NCBI GenBank assembly: GCA_029204225.1
Contig: CM055102.1
Location: 4,207,056 to 4,271,055 of the forward strand
Origin: Diphasiastrum complanatum
Lineage: Eukaryota; Streptophyta; Lycopodiopsida; Lycopodiales; Lycopodiaceae
Direction: 5' to 3'
Length of the DNA: 64,000 nt
In this document: positions 24,701 to 33,850 of the stretch, in pieces
How the letters are laid out: every line of letters starts with the position of its first letter
Numbering within the stretch: the stretch's first letter is position 1
Translations under genes and position numbers: made by a program
Notes under the pieces: generated by a model
The model's input: only the letters and a program-made list of their open reading frames with translations
Told to the model about the DNA's origin: nothing
Database searches by the model: none

Positions 24701-27700
24701 ACTTCGGATCAACACACCTGCTTTCGGCATGCAGTGGCTCTGATGCCATATGTTATAGGCAGTGGTATGGGACACTGTCTAGGATGGAGGCCGGATCTTG
24801 CTTGATACGGTCACAGGCTAGGGCACGGTGGGTGGACCCGGATTAGGTCCTATGGCGGGGTGGAATGTGAATTGTTCGGTCTCTTGTGGTTAACCGGCAC
24901 CTGGAGGTATGTGGTAAGAGAGAGTTATAACAATTGTCATAAGTCGGGGCATACAACAGACAGATGCTGGTTTAATCCGACGATACCTCGCACTCACTGT
25001 AAGAAAAAGGGGCATTCAGCATACGATTGCTTGCATAATCCTAGAGAAAAGCACAAAGGAGAAAAAGCAATGTCGCAGAATCATCCAAAGATGGTGAGAA
25101 GAACGACAATGTGTTCACAGTTGTCGATGAAGAGTTAACCACCTACACGCAGCATGTGAATGGCCTTAAGATTGCAAGTTCAGACTCCGACTTCTGCAAA
25201 GCTTGTCAGAAAGGCAAGCAACATCGAAGTCCATTTATACATGAAGGAAGAAGAGCTAAGGACATCCTGGAATTGGTACATTCAGATGTCTGTGGACCTA
25301 TGAAGGTCGACTCCCTTTCCGGATCAAGATAATTTCTCACATTCATAGATGATTTCACTAGGATGACAACTATATACTATCTAAAGAAGAAGTCTGAAGT
25401 GTTTGATGCATTCAAGAAATTCGTAGTGTTTGCAGAGCGACACACATCCAAGAAATTGCAGACCCTCAGGTCCGACAATAAGGCGAATATTCGAGCAAGG
25501 ATTTTTCAAGCTTCTGTGAGGAAAGAGGAATCGAACATCAGTTTACGCCTGCATATACACCACAATACAATGGTGTAGCAGAAAGATGAAATAGAACCCT
25601 TGTGAAAGGAGCAAAGTGTATGATGGCACAAGCACAATTGCCAAGTCAGTTTTGGGCTGAAGCAATTGTAGCCACAGTTCATCTACAAAATCGATCGATA
25701 ACGACAACACTGGAAAACAAGATGCCGTACGAAATGTGGACAGGTGAGAAGCCCGATTTATCGTATGTACGAGTGTTCGGATGTGCAGCCTACATACCAA
25801 AGGAAAAAAAAAGCAAACTGGACGAAAAGTCGGTATAGACTGTGATGGTCGGGTATTCGAACGGCTCGCAGATCTATAGACTCTACAATCCAACCTCAAA
25901 GAAGGTGGTGATGAGCAGAGATGTGAAGTTCGACGAATCAACATTTCCAAGAGTAAAAGAGTCAAGAGACCATGAAGTCTTCTCAATATTGCCAATTGAA
26001 GAGGGAGTTCAAGGCCAAGCGTCGAATCAGAATGCTGAACCACAAACTCCGGAACAGGAGACAAATGATCATTTTGTTGAAGAATTCGAAGAACAAATGC
26101 AGCAGCAGCCACAAATCCAACCAAGAAGGTTTATAAGAATACGAAGACCCCCTGACAGATTCGTCGATAACCTCCAATCGAGTGAAGACACAGACTTCGA
26201 AGTCTGCAGTTTCACTGAGGAACCAACTACATATCTAGAATCCTGAGGGCGAGTTTTGGAGGCAAGCCATGTCAGAAGAGATTGAATCAATGAAGCAGAA
26301 TCAGGCATGGACACTCAAACCACTAACCGAAGGAAAGAAAAAAGTCGACTGCAAATGTGTATACAAGACGAAGCTGAGTTCAGATAGTAGTGTCTGCATT
26401 GTCTACATCAAAAGGATAGAAGGAAAGTTCGTGATTTTGACAATATTTGTGGACGATTCTTTGATGGTAGGATACTGTCTGACGCCAATCAATGAAACGA
26501 AAAGTCAAATATCTACAAATTACGAAATCACAGATCTGGGACAAGCAACAAAATGTTTGGGACTGCAGATAGAGACTGAAAGAGAGGAATCATGCATCTG
26601 AACTAGTCTGAATATGTTGAGAAAGTGTTAAACCAATATAGGATGATCGATTGAAAAGAGAAGGCAACGCCGATGATGGCGAAAGCCAGATTGTCGAAGC
26701 AGGATTGCCCAAGCACGGATGAGGAAAGACAGAAGATGCAAAGGATCCCATATCAAAATCTAATTGGGAGTCTTATGTACCTTACAGTGTGTACGAGACT
26801 CGATTTAGCATTCTCTGTCTATGCACTCAGTCAATTTTCCTCCAATCCTGGAATGCAACACTGGCAAATGGTGAAGCGAATCCTGCAATATCTGAAAGGC
26901 ACCTATAAGTTTGGGCTAATCTACGAAAGAGAAAATGACTTTGTCCTACAACACTACAACGATGCAAGTTGGGCTAGCTGCAAAGACGACAACAAGTCAA
27001 TAATTGGTGGATGTTCGATACTGTGTGGAGCTGCAATCAGCTGGACGTGCAAGAAGCAGACAGTGGTAGCTCAGTCTTCATGTGAAGCAGAATACGTGGC
27101 AGCTTCAAAGGTGTCGAATGAGGTAATATGGCTGAAAATGATGTTGGAAGGGATTGGCATACTGCATCAAGACCCCTCCATCATGAAGATGGATTCTCAG
27201 AGTGCTAGTTATCTAGCCCAGGATCTGGTTTTTCAATCAAAAATCAAGCACATACTTTGTAAATATCATCATATTTGAGATCTGATTTTGAAAGGAAAAT
27301 TTTGTGTTGAACTCGTGAGATCGGAAGACATAATCACAGACCTCCTGACCAAGCCGTTGGACAAGCCACAGTTTACAAAACATAGAAGATCAATCGGAGT
27401 CGGATGAAAAGAAAAAGGTTGGTATCGTTCAAGAGGGAGTGTTGGAGAAGGTGAACTCAACGAACCTTTCCCGACACATTCCTTGAACAGCTGATAGTTC
27501 GGCGCACCATTGACACCTTCCGAACTATCGAATGCCTACAAGTGCTGAAACGAACTAAGGACAAACGAACTGTCGAGCGAATCGAATTATTGAATTCGAA
27601 GCTTGGCAATCGTGAGACACAAAGCTGTCATGCTCAGTCGTAAAGCAACGTTGCAAGTGGAGATACATAATTAGCTGATAGTTTAGTGTAAATTTCTCTT

Positions 27701-30700
27701 GTAATGATTAGTTAAACTATCTTTTAATCCCTTCTGGCAGAACATAAGTATGACCAGAAATCAAAAGAAAGCACGAAGAAGATAACATTGTCAGTAAACA
27801 ACAACTGAATTGTAAGAGGAGCGTCAGGCGGCTATTCGTGATGCACTGCCGACTCACTTACAATAGAAGAAAATATAAAAGATAGTCAATGCTTTTGTGT
27901 TGTATCCATTCTTGCTTGATTCATTGTTGCATTGCCTGTGACTCGTATTAGCGTATCTAGATCCAGTAATCTCGTGCATTGTGTAGCACACTTCTGCAAT
28001 AGATAGCGCACTTTTGCAGTAAATCAACCATTTGTTTGGCTATACAGTTGAGTTGAGTCTTAGTTTTGAGTTGATTATGCTATTTCCATAATTAGGCCTT
28101 CTGAACAAGCTTCTTTTTGGACGAGATTTTGGTTACTCTATACATATTACTTCTCGTTCTGCTGTTTACTTAAGTAGTTTGTGTTTTCTGTTTTCATTCT
28201 TAACATCAAACAATATGCCATGTAGCAGGCAGCTGATTTGGCTGAGCGATCGTGATCTGCACAGGGGATATGCTGTTGATTTTTTATCTCTTGCAATGCA
28301 TGCCATCTCTAGAGATACTGGAGCATATCCACTTCCGTGCATCTATACACAGGTGCCAAAGCTTGAAAGTATACTTGAGAATGTCTCTAATTGCATCTAT
28401 AAATCAGAGCTGTATGGAACGGTAGCTATGAGGCTTGAGAAATTTAGAATCTTGGAATGACATTTTGATGAAGTTTACTTGTATTAGCAGTCAAGCAGGC
28501 AGGACATTTTGTTTTTTACTGGCTTATAGGTGTAAGATGGGAGCTTTATCTTGCGGGCAATTTGTGTGTGTGTGTGAGAGAGAGAGAAAGATCCATGTGT
28601 AGGTTTGAACTTGAGTAATTTATCAGCCATAAAAGTGGATATACTTGCGCTGACGTGCATTTAAATATGACCCACAATTCTCAGATTGAAAGAGGAGATA
28701 ACGATGAGTACGAGATTGGTGAAGATGAAGATGAGGAATCCGAAGAATCAGAAATCACAAACTCTGGAGATTTGTCAAAAGTCTCTGAGATGAGATTGGT
28801 GCCTGCAGATTCCAATGCCTGTATCCTAGTTTACATTGGATGCAGTTGATGTTCAACAGAACAGATGAATCATGAGACAAAGCAACATTAAAGGAATGGG
28901 TTGTACTAGGCCATGGATCATACATATCCTTGAAAAGTACTAGTTCTAGACAAACAATAAAGTTTATGCAAAGATCTGAACACTTCATACACCACATCTG
29001 TGCTTTTGGACAGTTCCTGTATGTCAAGTAGACCATTACAATGCACTTTTTTAACATCTTGCAAAAGATGGTCATACAATGTCATACTTCTATCTTTCCA
29101 TATTCTCTTGAAATCCAGGTAGCAACTTGTGCTCGAGTGCTGATGAGACCATAACTAATCTTTGCTAGCTCAAATCTTCTCTTTTCAATGCTGTTGGATT
29201 GATTTTGATGTTTTGTTGTCTATATTCTGTTACATGGTCTCATAAGTACTCAAGCTCTAGTTGCTACCTTACTTTCAAGAGAATGTGGATCATATTAGAT
29301 AGAAGTATTACGTTGTATAAAAACTTGTGTCTGATTAATTATGAGCCTCTCATTTTGAATTTGAGATTGGATATGTTCCAATCTTTAAAGAAAGAATACT
29401 AACCCATCTTGTATTATCCATCTTCTTTTGAAACCCAGATAACTTATGCTTGGATAGCATTGAGACCACAAGCAATGCTTGCTGACACAGTCTTTATTTC
29501 TTTGATGCATTTGGCTTGACTTTGAATTTTCTTTTGAGCGTTGATTGATGACATTTTGAAGCCCTCATTTTGAATTTTTGAATCTGGGGGTTTTCCAATC
29601 TCACAAAGAGAGGGTACTTCCATCATTGCTTTTGTGGGTCTTGGCTTAGATGCTAAATTTTCTTATCTTTCTACACGTTTAAAAGGTCCGAGGATAACTA
29701 TGCTTTGCCTCTAAGCACCTCCCTGATGAAAGGGCAATTGAAATAATTAAGAAGATTTTGATGTAATTTGTCTTTGATAAGTAAGTATTTTTGTTTCTTA
29801 TCTTATATTGTTGTTAAATTGCTTTCTTGATCATATATTACTTGATATCCTTGGTCATGTATCTGTAGTGGAGAGCATTTTCCAAGTTCTATGTGCTTGT
29901 GCGGCCCTCAATCCAGATCCAGAAGGGGGTATGCTTTTTTGCTTAATTGGGAGTTCTTATATTAAATATTTGAGTGCTAGTTCTCAGTTGCAAGGCATAG
30001 CAATTTTTCCAGTTTCTGCGAACTTATTCTCTGTCCTTTCCAGAACAAGAAGGAGAGGGTGAATGGTTTTTCAATGCAGATGAGGTCTTGGCTGGTGGCC
30101 TTACAAATATCAATATTCTAAGTCAACAAGAGACTGCAGAGGTATTTTGTGCACCCGTCTCAAACATAATCAAAGGGATAGTTTTTGCTTGGGTGGTTAT
30201 CTGTTTGAGGAACAGCCGATGCTCAAGCTGGTTAGATGTAGCTTTAGTAGTTATTGTGTGTGTGTGTTGCAAACACCAACAACTTTTACTTCAAGTGTTA
30301 TCACTGCGGTGATAAATGTGAAGTCTCTCGTTACAGTGTGCATACTATATTCGCATATTCTCTTTTCATATCAATCTAGGCTAGATCGACTAGACATTTT
30401 GAACTTCATGATATTGGTACAGTCTGATGTGCTTGTGCAACCTTTTGATATTAGGTGCTTACAATTGATATAAGATTTAGCCAAGTCTATCAAATTGCCT
30501 AGAACCTTGACGTACACATTTTACTCTCTCTTGGATATATCTATTGACACATGTAATCAGAGTATCAATTTTTTGGGAAGGAGTTCAGAAGCTGATTTTG
30601 AGCATCATATGAAAGAAGTTTTGTTATTTGAGAAGAAACGGTATATAGATCCCTGGGGAATCCATAAAATACATCGATTGCCTAGGATTTATTCTCTCTT

Positions 30701-30862
30701 CCTTTCCTGGCAGCAGGTGGTTCAGCTATCATTACTCGTGATCTTTCTTGTATTAATCAGGTTTTGGATTTTCAAACAACATATCATGATATGCTTATTC
30801 ACCAGGGGCTTGTACAAGATTCACGATTTGAAGATGCAGAGGAAGAGCTTGAAGATGGATAG
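10151..30862 (+). CDS. pICln: pICln / ICln-family methylosome subunit, gene split by a 17.9-kb intron
   Basis: Exons 10151-10329, 28229-28352, 28685-28820, 29869-29928 and 30044-30141, plus a C-terminal exon ending at 30862. All internal joins have AG/GT sites and keep frame through exon 5 (199 residues). The product shows the ICln PH-like fold signature: [48 protein letters not shown]; an acidic stretch ([14 protein letters not shown]); MRLVPADSN; then [16 protein letters not shown] and EWFFNADEV. The C-terminus has [12 protein letters not shown]. ICln chaperones Sm proteins for PRMT5 methylation in spliceosome assembly, in the cytosol. The last exon is out of phase by one with exon 5, so a small exon, an alternative donor or an indel remains unresolved. 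Start chosen as the first ATG after the GA tract. Confidence 0.85.
10581..11254. mobile_element. 674-bp TIR element (Harbinger-like MITE) in pICln intron 1
   Basis: Termini GGGGCCTGCCCCACCTA and, inverted, GGGGCCTATCCCACCTA match at 15 of 17 positions. The flanks are TTA (10578-10580) and TTG (11255-11257), compatible with a Harbinger TWA duplication that has mutated on one side. Both subterminal regions repeat CAGTTAGC-type motifs. No transposase is encoded; ORFs inside look like chance. Confidence 0.65.
11421..11702 (-). pseudogene. copia gag N-terminus (5' part only)
   Basis: The ORF starts [19 protein letters not shown] and continues [29 protein letters not shown] and [17 protein letters not shown], the standard start of a plant copia Gag. 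It stops where the element is truncated (about 11420). Its leader, primer site and 5' LTR lie to the right in the correct order, so this is a 5'-end fragment of a minus-strand copia. Confidence 0.8.
12252..12263 (-). other. copia primer-binding site
   Basis: The minus strand reads TGGTATCAAAGC, one change from the initiator-tRNA complement, directly next to an LTR ending in TACA. Confidence 0.8.
12264..12698 (-). mobile_element. copia 5' LTR (435 bp)
   Basis: On the minus strand it starts TGTTAGAATAATAA and ends GATTCCTACA at the primer site. It thus has canonical TG...CA ends. Its outer end abuts the AG microsatellite. The 3' LTR was not found, so the element is incomplete. Confidence 0.7.
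12699..12765. repeat. (AG)n microsatellite, ~67 bp
   Basis: About 33 uninterrupted AG units immediately outside the copia LTR. It produces spurious Leu-Ser ORFs on the other strand. 12766-13041 beyond it holds nothing recognisable. Confidence 0.95.
13055..13157. repeat. left terminal palindromic array of the hAT
   Basis: About seven close GGTACC/GGTATC units spaced by GCC or GCGG form overlapping palindromes, capable of cruciform or hairpin structure. The matching array at the other end is 18577-18660. Such subterminal motif clusters are where hAT transposases bind in known elements. Confidence 0.85.
13307..13490 (+). repeat. two-and-a-bit 86-bp tandem repeats inside the hAT
   Basis: Units begin GGCACATGGG at 13307 and 13393, with a partial third at 13478. 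Each contains GGGAGACCAACA and CATCACATGGGGGCA. They lie just upstream of a TATA-like GATAAATAGG (about 13523) and the plus-strand ORF, so they may be promoter repeats. Confidence 0.85.
13665..14072 (+). CDS. second ORF of the hAT, charged coiled-coil-like protein
   Basis: The likely start is the ATG at 13707 ([20 protein letters not shown]), giving about 121 residues. Arg/Glu-rich helices ([22 protein letters not shown]) suggest a coiled coil; the middle is Pro/Glu-rich and the C-terminus acidic ([10 protein letters not shown]). No known domain was recognised. It is open, GC-rich, has its own upstream repeats and TATA-like site, and converges on the transposase gene. It could be an accessory transposition factor or a captured host gene. 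Confidence 0.5.
   Translation: MFKDQGAVRRRSIEMAERIPPKPEGEARRKLEEDIRRHNERHRKQEADIREMLRQTRQRNPEPEPPAPAVDPVPAVELDLDEQIGMNFTRRQLIMVRERAARRRANQEVARANREAEQERQNNAPDEGEESVEDQ
14596..16226 (-). pseudogene. hAT transposase exon 4: long Pro-rich tail with two AT-hooks
   Basis: The exon starts TKISDLER then a TAG where hAT proteins have Trp (16200-16202), and a frameshift at the CT-rich tract near 16090-16140. The remaining 489-residue open frame is acidic at first ([17 protein letters not shown]), has three short Ala-Gln-Asp repeats ([24 protein letters not shown]), then a Pro/Ala-rich stretch and two AT-hook-like sequences ([16 protein letters not shown]) near the C-terminus. The AT-hook tail is unusual for hAT and would add minor-groove DNA binding. 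Its long open frame despite the other lesions suggests recent decay. Confidence 0.7.
16329..16490 (-). pseudogene. hAT transposase exon 3 (dimerisation domain)
   Basis: Acceptor ACCACAG|GAT. It encodes [20 protein letters not shown] and [15 protein letters not shown], the strongly conserved hAT motif (S..CERNWS....IH...RNRL....L..LV). It joins exon 2 in phase 0 (LSQ|DCAAS). Donor GCAG|GTGATA. Confidence 0.85.
16584..16929 (-). pseudogene. hAT transposase exon 2
   Basis: Acceptor CTGCAG|G and donor CAG|GTATGC. It encodes [30 protein letters not shown], a helical middle and [20 protein letters not shown] followed by VLSQ, the start of the hAT C-terminal dimerisation region (W...G...P.L...A..VLSQ). 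The join to exon 1 restores an Arg codon. Confidence 0.8.
17044..18294 (-). pseudogene. hAT transposase exon 1: BED finger, disordered linker, broken core
   Basis: The start region gives [20 protein letters not shown], then after a one-base shift near 18215 [20 protein letters not shown] and KGHLLG, a BED zinc finger (C-x2-C...H...C). A Ser/Pro-rich segment follows, then [20 protein letters not shown] and [15 protein letters not shown], the conserved hAT block before the catalytic core. Directly after this the sequence jumps, with a frame change near 17205, to [20 protein letters not shown], which in family members lies after the core. The part with the first catalytic Asp residues (about 200 residues) is deleted. 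Donor GAG|GTAAGC ends the exon. Confidence 0.8.
18577..18664. repeat. right terminal palindromic array of the hAT
   Basis: Five or so GGTACCGCGGTACC-type units, ending CCGCGGGACCTATG at the target duplication. It is the inverted counterpart of 13055-13157. Confidence 0.85.
18673..19980. other. no gene recognised (pICln intron 1)
   Basis: AT-rich sequence with only short ORFs. No domain, repeat pair or RNA gene was recognised. Confidence 0.5.
19981..20106 (+). pseudogene. gypsy integrase core fragment
   Basis: The frame reads [20 protein letters not shown] then [10 protein letters not shown], matching the gypsy integrase stretch D-(F/Y)-x-x-GLP...VVVDR(L/F)SK.AHFI. It is ~40 codons long and ends in a stop. 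The element is otherwise lost. Confidence 0.75.
20671..21019. repeat. ~95-bp direct duplication inside the gypsy integrase
   Basis: 20671-20770 and 20921-21019 are nearly identical (both start AGTTTGCTTGGTTGGAATGT and contain AACCCAAATAGCATCATTTT), offset by 250 bases. The first copy is out of order with respect to integrase and disrupts its C-terminal part. Confidence 0.9.
20735..23363 (-). pseudogene. minus-strand Ty3/gypsy gag-pol lacking reverse transcriptase
   Basis: Reading right to left: the Gag start at 23363 ([20 protein letters not shown]), the Gag core ([30 protein letters not shown], about 22684-23001), a zinc knuckle with its second Cys changed to Tyr ([14 protein letters not shown]), a protease with LFTDGS and VILGKEWF (21899-22330), then RNase H ([20 protein letters not shown], 21551-21862; [17 protein letters not shown]) and integrase ([47 protein letters not shown]; 20735-21170). 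Reverse transcriptase between protease and RNase H is absent, and frames shift repeatedly. Defective element. Confidence 0.85.
23364..24736 (-). other. leader of the minus-strand gypsy
   Basis: Noncoding sequence between primer site and gag start. It includes a 19-base C homopolymer (24395-24413) and short repeats around 23990-24100 (GACATGTGTCACTCAT and GACCAAGTGTC occurring twice). Confidence 0.5.
24737..24748 (-). other. primer-binding site variant
   Basis: The minus strand reads TGGCATCAGAGC, one change from the initiator-tRNA complement. LTR-like sequence follows on the outer side. Confidence 0.65.
24751..24930 (-). mobile_element. gypsy LTR remnant
   Basis: Minus-strand sequence ending ...GCCTATAACA just before the primer site, so its inner boundary is clear. 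The outer part is cut by the copia fragment that starts near 24930. Confidence 0.45.
24930..27405 (+). pseudogene. decayed copia: zinc knuckles, integrase, partial RT, RNase H
   Basis: Two zinc knuckles ([11 protein letters not shown] with first Cys lost; [12 protein letters not shown]) open the fragment. Protease is missing: FTVVDEE is joined directly to [21 protein letters not shown]. Integrase has HSDVCGP, a stop at 25330, FIDDFTRM and LRSDNKANI, a shift, then AER[12 protein letters not shown]. From 25602 comes the integrase tail ([20 protein letters not shown]). RT is internally deleted (CKCVYKTK...[15 protein letters not shown]). RNase H (26673-27278) is well kept: [29 protein letters not shown], then [10 protein letters not shown]. 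Truncated 5', no gag core. Confidence 0.85.
27431..28000 (+). mobile_element. polypurine tract and 3' LTR of that copia
   Basis: AAGAGGGAG (27431-27439) is followed by TGTTGGAGAAGG at 27440. A TATA-like AAATATAAAAGATAG occurs at about 27870. The outer end is somewhere near 28000; no partner LTR is present to define it. Confidence 0.6.
28229..28352 (+). CDS. pICln: pICln exon 2
   Basis: Acceptor GTAGCAG|G. It encodes [20 protein letters not shown] and then [21 protein letters not shown], the most conserved core of plant ICln proteins, and ends at CAG|GTGCC in phase 0. Confidence 0.9.
28685..28820 (+). CDS. pICln: pICln exon 3
   Basis: Acceptor TCTCAG|A. It encodes an acidic linker ([12 protein letters not shown]) followed by [16 protein letters not shown], matching the family acidic loop and the MRLVPSD strand. 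Donor GCCT|GTATCC leaves one base, completed by exon 4 to Leu. Confidence 0.88.
29074..29318. mobile_element. 245-bp foldback MITE-like element in pICln intron 3
   Basis: Two ~85-bp arms are imperfect inverted copies: the left arm starts ATACAATGTCATACTTCTAT and the right arm ends ATAGAAGTATTACGTTGTAT. The loop is ~75 bases. A partly similar single arm occurs at about 29418-29480. The flanks allow a TA duplication as in Tc1/mariner MITEs, but this is not conclusive. Confidence 0.6.
29869..30141 (+). CDS. pICln: pICln exons 4 and 5
   Basis: Exon 4 is 29869-29928 ([19 protein letters not shown]), exon 5 is 30044-30141 ([19 protein letters not shown] to QQETAE). Both joins are in frame with AG/GT sites. 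They match the LDTLF.VFCECAELNPEP and WVFSADQM segments of known plant ICln. Confidence 0.85.
30717..30862 (+). CDS. pICln: pICln C-terminal exon (acceptor uncertain)
   Basis: The frame [20 protein letters not shown] to [16 protein letters not shown]-stop carries the family's C-terminal RFEDAEE motif. Acceptors are possible at 30713/30714 or 30716/30717. Either gives a one-base mismatch with exon 5 as drawn. A weaker donor ten bases further on, at TTTT|GTGCAC, would repair the phase. Confidence 0.65.
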
Positions 30863-32551
30863 CGCATGAACTGGGAAATCATGACTGAAATGGTCGAGTT
30901 TTCCATTTCACTCAGCTATATTCAATGCCTATTGGGCCTTCACGAGTTTTGGTTTAGACGTCATCTAGTTTGCAGGAAAGAAGGACTCTGGTTAGTAGCA
31001 AACGATAGGAACTTGTTCCCATTACTTTAAGATTTTTCAAAATAACATGATGCAGTTGTATTTCAGAGAAGCACTTGTTATCATGGGGGATTTATTGATG
31101 CAATTGCATAGTCACCCTAATGAAGATTACCAGCAAAAGATTACAGTTTTGTTCATCTTTCTGTTTGGCAGAATTGTGAAATAATCAGTAAAACATATGG
31201 CAGTATTGTGCTTATCAAACACACATGGACACGGTAGTGAATATATAAGACACTATCAAGAGGATGCCATTAGGATAGTTAAACTGGGGATCTCGTTCAT
31301 GTCGAGAGAGCCAGAAACTAAATATGTTGCGTACATGTGTTTTTCTATTCTTCCAAGCATATGTTTTTATACATGCATGAATTTGAATTGCCATCATGTT
31401 TGGCAGTGATGATTTTGAAGTGTTTGTAAAGACCTGGGAAAATTGTTTTAGTTCAATTTGTTAGGGCATTGTATGGCATAGTTGCCATGTTGCATCCTTT
31501 TGAAATCTACACCGGAAAGCCTGTAGGCTTTCAACTTAAATAGACTTATGTTGGAAAACCCACAGCTTTCCAATGTAAGCCAATCGGATGCATAAATCAT
31601 GAAAAAAAGATTGACAATTTTCTGTGGAAGTATGATCCAGGAGAATCCTGCCCCATGGCAGATGGGGTAGGACTTTTTCCTGTGCTATGTTGTATCTATG
31701 CTTGCATATAAGATTTTAGAACTACTTGTCAAATGGTGTCTTATGCCTGCTAAATTCTAGAGGTATGACTACGCGCATTTCACTTCTTGTGAAATACGAC
31801 TTTTTTATGTCGCAAGGCTAGTTAACAACATTTCAAATTGGTGGGAACATGCCCACTGGTTTGCAGTTCACTGATTAGAGGGCGCATGTCACATAGTGTT
31901 TTCATTTTGTATCAAAGGTACTTGAACCTAGAATCAGGGTTCAATCCATGGCACATACGTAGACTTTCTAATTCCCAATGTGTGTATCCCAAGAGTTTGA
32001 GTGATACTGAAGGCAAAAGTAGATCAAGCCAAAGAGCATGTAAAGTAACGGCCTGTAAAATTTGCAGTATTAACACGATATATAAAACTAATAATTATGG
32101 GGTCATCCCCATATATTTGAACTTACAAATGATGCTAATGGAGTTTATTGTTCCAAATTTCTGCTACTGCCAGACCATATGTACACATTATAATTCTTTT
32201 GAGAATAGATTACCCTCAATCTTTCTCTTTAGAGCTCACTTTGCACTATTTCACATAAAAGTTCACTTTGCTCTAGATGAACATACCTCAGTAACGAGGA
32301 GATGAATGCACAGCATTATCAAGGATTCACACACAGAGAGAAACATCTGTTACCCAGTCAAACTGGTAGATATATCCGACTGCCTTTTTTTTTGCAAACT
32401 CCTTGAAGCTATTAGAACAATTTGAGGCATCTTAGATAGCCATGGTCATTCTGATAACCAATCTAACTTGCTATTTAGAATGATTTGAGGCATCGTATAC
32501 AGCCATACTGATTATGATAACTCGTTAGTTCGAATCAGTCGATTAGCATTG
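30863..32551. other. intergenic, no gene recognised
   Basis: No coding domain seen. Small hairpin-forming sequences are present near 31510-31590 and 31640-31675. Confidence 0.5.
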
Positions 32552-33001
32552 TGAAATAGGGAGATTACAGAACGAGATAAAACAAGCAAAGATCAAAAAG
32601 TTGAACCTTGAACCTGTTCTGAACTAGTATGAACTGTTATCAGAGATAGTGCAGAAATAAAGAGAGTGCATGCAAGTGACATTCATACAATCAGATGAAA
32701 AGGAAATCGTTCATTAATGAGACTACAGTATTACACTAATACATGTATTGCACGGAGCTTTGATATCAATACGAAGAATGATAAAACAATGCTGAGAATC
32801 CAAAGCTATTGCGCAAACACTGTTATAATTCTACTTGTTTGATAGATCTAATTAGAACAATGCCTTTCTCAACCTTGACTTTGAATATGCACACATATAT
32901 ATATAAAAAGAGCATCTCACGTACTTGATACTAAATGTGGTAGCTATAAGAATCAAGTATTGATTCAGAATTTCAGACTTATTGAATTTGTACTAGCAAC
33001 A
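32552..33001 (+). repeat. 450-bp direct repeat, left copy
   Basis: It matches 35855-36307 with blocks such as GAGAATCCAAAGCTATTGCG and ATATATAAAAAGAGCATCTC. Both start TGAA and end TAGCAACA. They look like LTRs (TG...CA, TATA-like box), but the left copy is not followed by a primer site and no target duplication was found. Confidence 0.8.
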
Positions 33002-33004
33002 TGT

Positions 33005-33850
33005 TTCCAATTATGCCATTTGGAAGGTGGAGATGAATCAATTTTGGTACTCCAAGATGTGATGGATATTGTGCTAGGATTTGAGGAGGAGCCACAAGTG
33101 CTCCAACAAGTTCAAAAGTACAAGAAGAGGGCAAGGAGGTCTCTACATGTCATCAAAATGAATGTGTCAAATGAAGTGTTGAGGGAGATTAGCTCATGCA
33201 CTTCGGCCAAGGAGGCTTGGGACACACTAAAATTCATGTATGAGGCCAAGAACACATCTAGATTGCTTACTTTTAGAAGTCAAATCTTTCAAAGCTACCA
33301 AAAGAGTGATGAGAGTATCTCAAATTTTGTCATGAGAGTGAAAGATTTTCATAGAGAGCTTGATTGCATAGGGGACCATCTCAATCAAAGTGAATAAGTG
33401 CAAGTAATCCTTAATGAATTAATAAATGAATTTGACAACATTGTTCAATCTTATGCAATCAAGGAGGAGCTTCCAAGCTTGGAGGCACTTCAAGGAGTTC
33501 TCATTTTCGAGGAGTGTAGGCAAGAGAACAAGTTATTGAGGATCAATCAAATTTCTTTGAAGGATGGTGGAGAGGAGAAAACATTTTTCTCAAAGGACAA
33601 GCCAAGAGGAAGGGCAAAGAGCAACATCAACATTTCAAGAAGGACAAGGACAAGGAGGAGAGTGATGAGGATTCATCACATTCATCAACAAGTTGCAAAT
33701 CCAATTAGAAGTTTTTTTTTTGTGGTAAGAAGCGCCATATTGCTTCTAATTGTTTCAAGAAGAAAAAGCTTCTCAAGCAAGGTGAGGTAGAGGGGAGTGA
33801 AGGTGAGGTAGAGGGGAGTTATTGTGAAAAAATGCAAAAAGGTTATCTAT
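33005..33850 (+). pseudogene. copia gag, 5' truncated, with stops and shifts
   Basis: It begins inside the Gag N-terminus (NYAIWKVEM), then VMDIVLGFEEEPQ, LHVIKMNVSNEVLREI, EAWDTLKFMYEAKNTSR: the same Gag clade as at 652. A TAA at 33395 interrupts SE|VQVILNEL. A poly-T run has eliminated the first Cys of the zinc knuckle (FFFCGKKRHIASNC, about 33713-33760). No protease or pol is recognisable downstream. Confidence 0.8.

Noticed and set aside
24306-24749. Overlapping ORFs on both strands around the C homopolymer
   Set aside because: They depend on the homopolymer and poly-A/T runs and lie in the leader of a gypsy element.
28755-29075. Minus-strand ORF of 106 codons in pICln intron 3
   Set aside because: It overlaps pICln exon 3 and the foldback element; no domain recognised.
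31510-31675. Small hairpins considered as an RNA gene
   Set aside because: Short imperfect stems without a conserved element; not enough to call.
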